From: an uncultured Pelagibacteraceae bacterium
GTDB taxonomy: Bacteria > Pseudomonadota > Alphaproteobacteria > Pelagibacterales > Pelagibacteraceae
Length of the DNA stretch: 64,000 bases
Reading direction: 5' to 3'
NCBI GenBank assembly: GCA_902534735.1
Contig: CACARD010000001.1
Location: 86,001 to 150,000 of the forward strand
A model generated the notes under the pieces. It worked only from the letters and a program-made list of their open reading frames with translations, did no database searches and was not told the DNA's origin. Made by a program: the position numbers and the translations under genes. The number at the start of each line of letters is the position of its first letter. The first letter of the stretch is position 1. This document shows positions 62,468 through 64,000 of this stretch, one piece after another.

Positions 62468-64000
62468 ATGTTAAAGCTAATTAAACTTTTATTATTAATT
62501 CTATTTTTTAATAGCTATTTGAAAATAGGATATGCAGAGGAAAAACCTTGCATTTGGGATAATAAAAACGAAATTCCATGTTTAGAAATCAAAGGTCATA
62601 TATCAAACACTTCAAAGTACTCCATTTCTGGATTAAATAAAATCGTAATTTCGAAGAAACAAATTGAAGAAAGTGGTTCTGTCGATTTGATTGATGTTTT
62701 AAAATTAACACCTAGCATCAATATTACTCAATCAGGACCAAAAGGTCAGCAAGCATCAATGTTTATGAGAGGTACTGGTTCTAATCACACATTAGTTATG
62801 ATTAACGGTATACCCATAAATGATCAATCGACAACGCAAGGACTTCACGATTTTGGTGTTGATTTTATTCAAACAATTCAACAAATTGAAGTTTATCCAG
62901 GTTCAAGTGCAACTCAATTTGGAACAAATGCTGTTGGAGGAGCTGTAAATATAATTTTAACAGGTGACTATGAAGATTCTATATCGATAGCATCTGATAA
63001 AGATATAAATTATGAAGTGCTTGGAAATAAAACTTTTTTATATGATAACTCTTCTTTGAACATAAAGCTTGGAAGCGTTAAACATAAAACAATTAGTGCC
63101 AGAGGAAAATCTGACGATGAAAAAGATGGTGTGATAAATTATACATCTAATTTAAATTATGAGAATTACTTAAATTTTGATACGAGATTATTTAATACGA
63201 TTTATTTAAGACAGACAAAAGCAGATTATGATAACTCAAACACAAATCAAACAAATTACAAAGGTGATAATAGAATGGGTTCTTTTCAAATAGGTTTGGG
63301 GGAAACAACAAAATCAAGTGATAAAAAATATATTTTATATTATAATACTTATGACAGAGAATATGACGAAAGAGGAACCATTGATAGTTATGAAAGTGAA
63401 GTTATTGGTTTAAAATACGACATATCAAAAACCATTGATGATGCCGTATCCTTTGGAGCAGGCTCTGAGTATAAATATGATTGGGGTTATTTTGATAACA
63501 ATGGATCATATGAAGCTTCAACTAAAGGTCATTCAGATAATATAGCTCTATATGGCAATGTTGGAATTAATCTACTTGAAGATTTAAACTTCTCATTATT
63601 TGCGAGAAATGACAATAATAAGCATACCAAAAAGAATAATACTTACAAATTAAATTTAGAGAAAATAATTAATAACTCAAATTTTGGAGTTTCTTACATG
63701 AAAGGTTTAAGAAATCCTACTCTTTATGAATTGTTTGGAACTGATAATTTTGGCTATTCTGGAAACTTAAATCTTTTGCCGGAAAAAAGTAACACTTATG
63801 AAATTTATTCAGATTTAGTCATAAATGAATTTTTCAATTTTAATGTCAGAGGGTTTAAATCAAATATAAAAAATAATATTGAATACATTAGTAGTAAATA
63901 TCGTAATGATACTGATAATGTCGATTTGAATCAATCTGGAATTGATTTTAGTTTAAATTTTAGTTCTGCTGAAATTAATCTAAATATGTTCTCATCTTTT
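62468..64000 (+). CDS. btuB: BtuB-like TonB-dependent outer-membrane receptor, 3' end cut off
   Basis: The frame is open to the right edge (511 codons). A signal peptide of about 23 residues (basic start, LLLLILFF core, GYA cleavage site) is followed by a plug domain: SVDLIDVLKLTPSINITQSG (71-90), MFMRGTGSNHTLVMINGIP (98-116) and EVYPGSSATQFGTNAVGG (141-158), all hallmarks of TonB-dependent receptors. Long alternating strands with aromatic ends follow, as in a beta-barrel. Control by a cobalamin riboswitch directly upstream makes cobalamin or a cobinamide the probable ligand. Cys28 and Cys38 may form an early disulfide. It lies 263 bases after the phosphogluconolactonase gene. Confidence 0.9.
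   Translation, partial: MLKLIKLLLLILFFNSYLKIGYAEEKPCIWDNKNEIPCLEIKGHISNTSKYSISGLNKIVISKKQIEESGSVDLIDVLKLTPSINITQSGPKGQQASMFMRGTGSNHTLVMINGIPINDQSTTQGLHDFGVDFIQTIQQIEVYPGSSATQFGTNAVGGAVNIILTGDYEDSISIASDKDINYEVLGNKTFLYDNSSLNIKLGSVKHKTISARGKSDDEKDGVINYTSNLNYENYLNFDTRLFNTIYLRQTKADYDNSNTNQTNYKGDNRMGSFQIGLGETTKSSDKKYILYYNTYDREYDERGTIDSYESEVIGLKYDISKTIDDAVSFGAGSEYKYDWGYFDNNGSYEASTKGHSDNIALYGNVGINLLEDLNFSLFARNDNNKHTKKNNTYKLNLEKIINNSNFGVSYMKGLRNPTLYELFGTDNFGYSGNLNLLPEKSNTYEIYSDLVINEFFNFNVRGFKSNIKNNIEYISSKYRNDTDNVDLNQSGIDFSLNFSSAEINLNMFSSF

Noticed and set aside
1..64000. tRNA genes, rRNA genes, CRISPR arrays, insertion sequences or integrase genes.
   Set aside because: Looked for tRNA T-arm motifs, spaced direct repeats, transposase motifs and integrase motifs by eye; none was found, though a tRNA could be missed without a covariance search.

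Overview
The window is a very AT-rich (roughly three quarters A+T by eye), densely packed bacterial locus of about 60 genes, almost all devoted to building and exporting surface glycans. Very short or overlapping intergenic spaces, lysine/asparagine/isoleucine-rich proteins, frequent TTG or GTG starts inside 4-base overlaps, a cobalamin riboswitch and a TonB-dependent receptor point to a streamlined, low-GC Gram-negative marine bacterium. A Pelagibacterales (SAR11)-like alphaproteobacterium, with this as one of its hypervariable cell-surface islands, is my best guess; no rRNA or other phylogenetic marker in the window proves it.

Left part (1-13583, mostly minus strand): a partial Wzx flippase and an O-antigen ligase/polymerase; a GDP-D-glycero-D-manno-heptose module (GmhA, GmhB, HddA, HddC) with a facing transaldolase that could supply sedoheptulose 7-phosphate; sugar oxidoreductases and an epimerase; a methyltransferase; a polyprenyl-phosphate-sugar type GT2; an N-formyltransferase; a large membrane protein; and a WecA/WbpL-type initiating phosphosugar transferase. 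Middle-left (13703-26159): an SGNH hydrolase, a WbpB/WbpE-like pair that together with the WbpA-like dehydrogenase suggests a 3-amino-uronic acid route, several glycosyltransferases, a PIG-L deacetylase, a 750-residue epimerase-dehydratase fusion and a 2-hydroxyacid dehydrogenase.

Centre (26174-36419): the least conventional block, with an SDR, a radical SAM/SPASM enzyme, a CMP-sugar synthetase-like protein, an epimerase, a B12-binding radical SAM enzyme, an FkbM methyltransferase and unknown proteins. I consider it the best candidate for an undescribed sugar-modification pathway. Next (36530-46943) comes a nonulosonic-acid-type operon: a SpsF-like cytidylyltransferase, a NeuB-family synthase, a class III aminotransferase, an aldo/keto reductase, an RmlD-PseC fusion, an ABC exporter and PseB, trailed by a broken acetyltransferase gene.

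Right part (47080-62204, mostly plus strand): a sulfotransferase-like protein, a PhyH-like dioxygenase, a 4,6-dehydratase and a NeuA-NeuB-NeuC set, a second 2-hydroxyacid dehydrogenase, two methyltransferases, an asparagine-synthase-like amidotransferase, and PseI. The island then gives way to what looks like core genome: a small conserved-looking protein, a compact 6-phosphogluconolactonase, and a cobalamin riboswitch controlling a BtuB-like receptor that runs off the right edge.

Taken together, the genes appear to make several activated sugars (GDP-heptose, UDP-uronic acids, up to three nonulosonic acids, formylated/methylated/amidated derivatives), assemble them on a lipid carrier and export them through Wzx and/or an ABC flippase. 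No tRNA, rRNA, CRISPR array or insertion sequence was seen.
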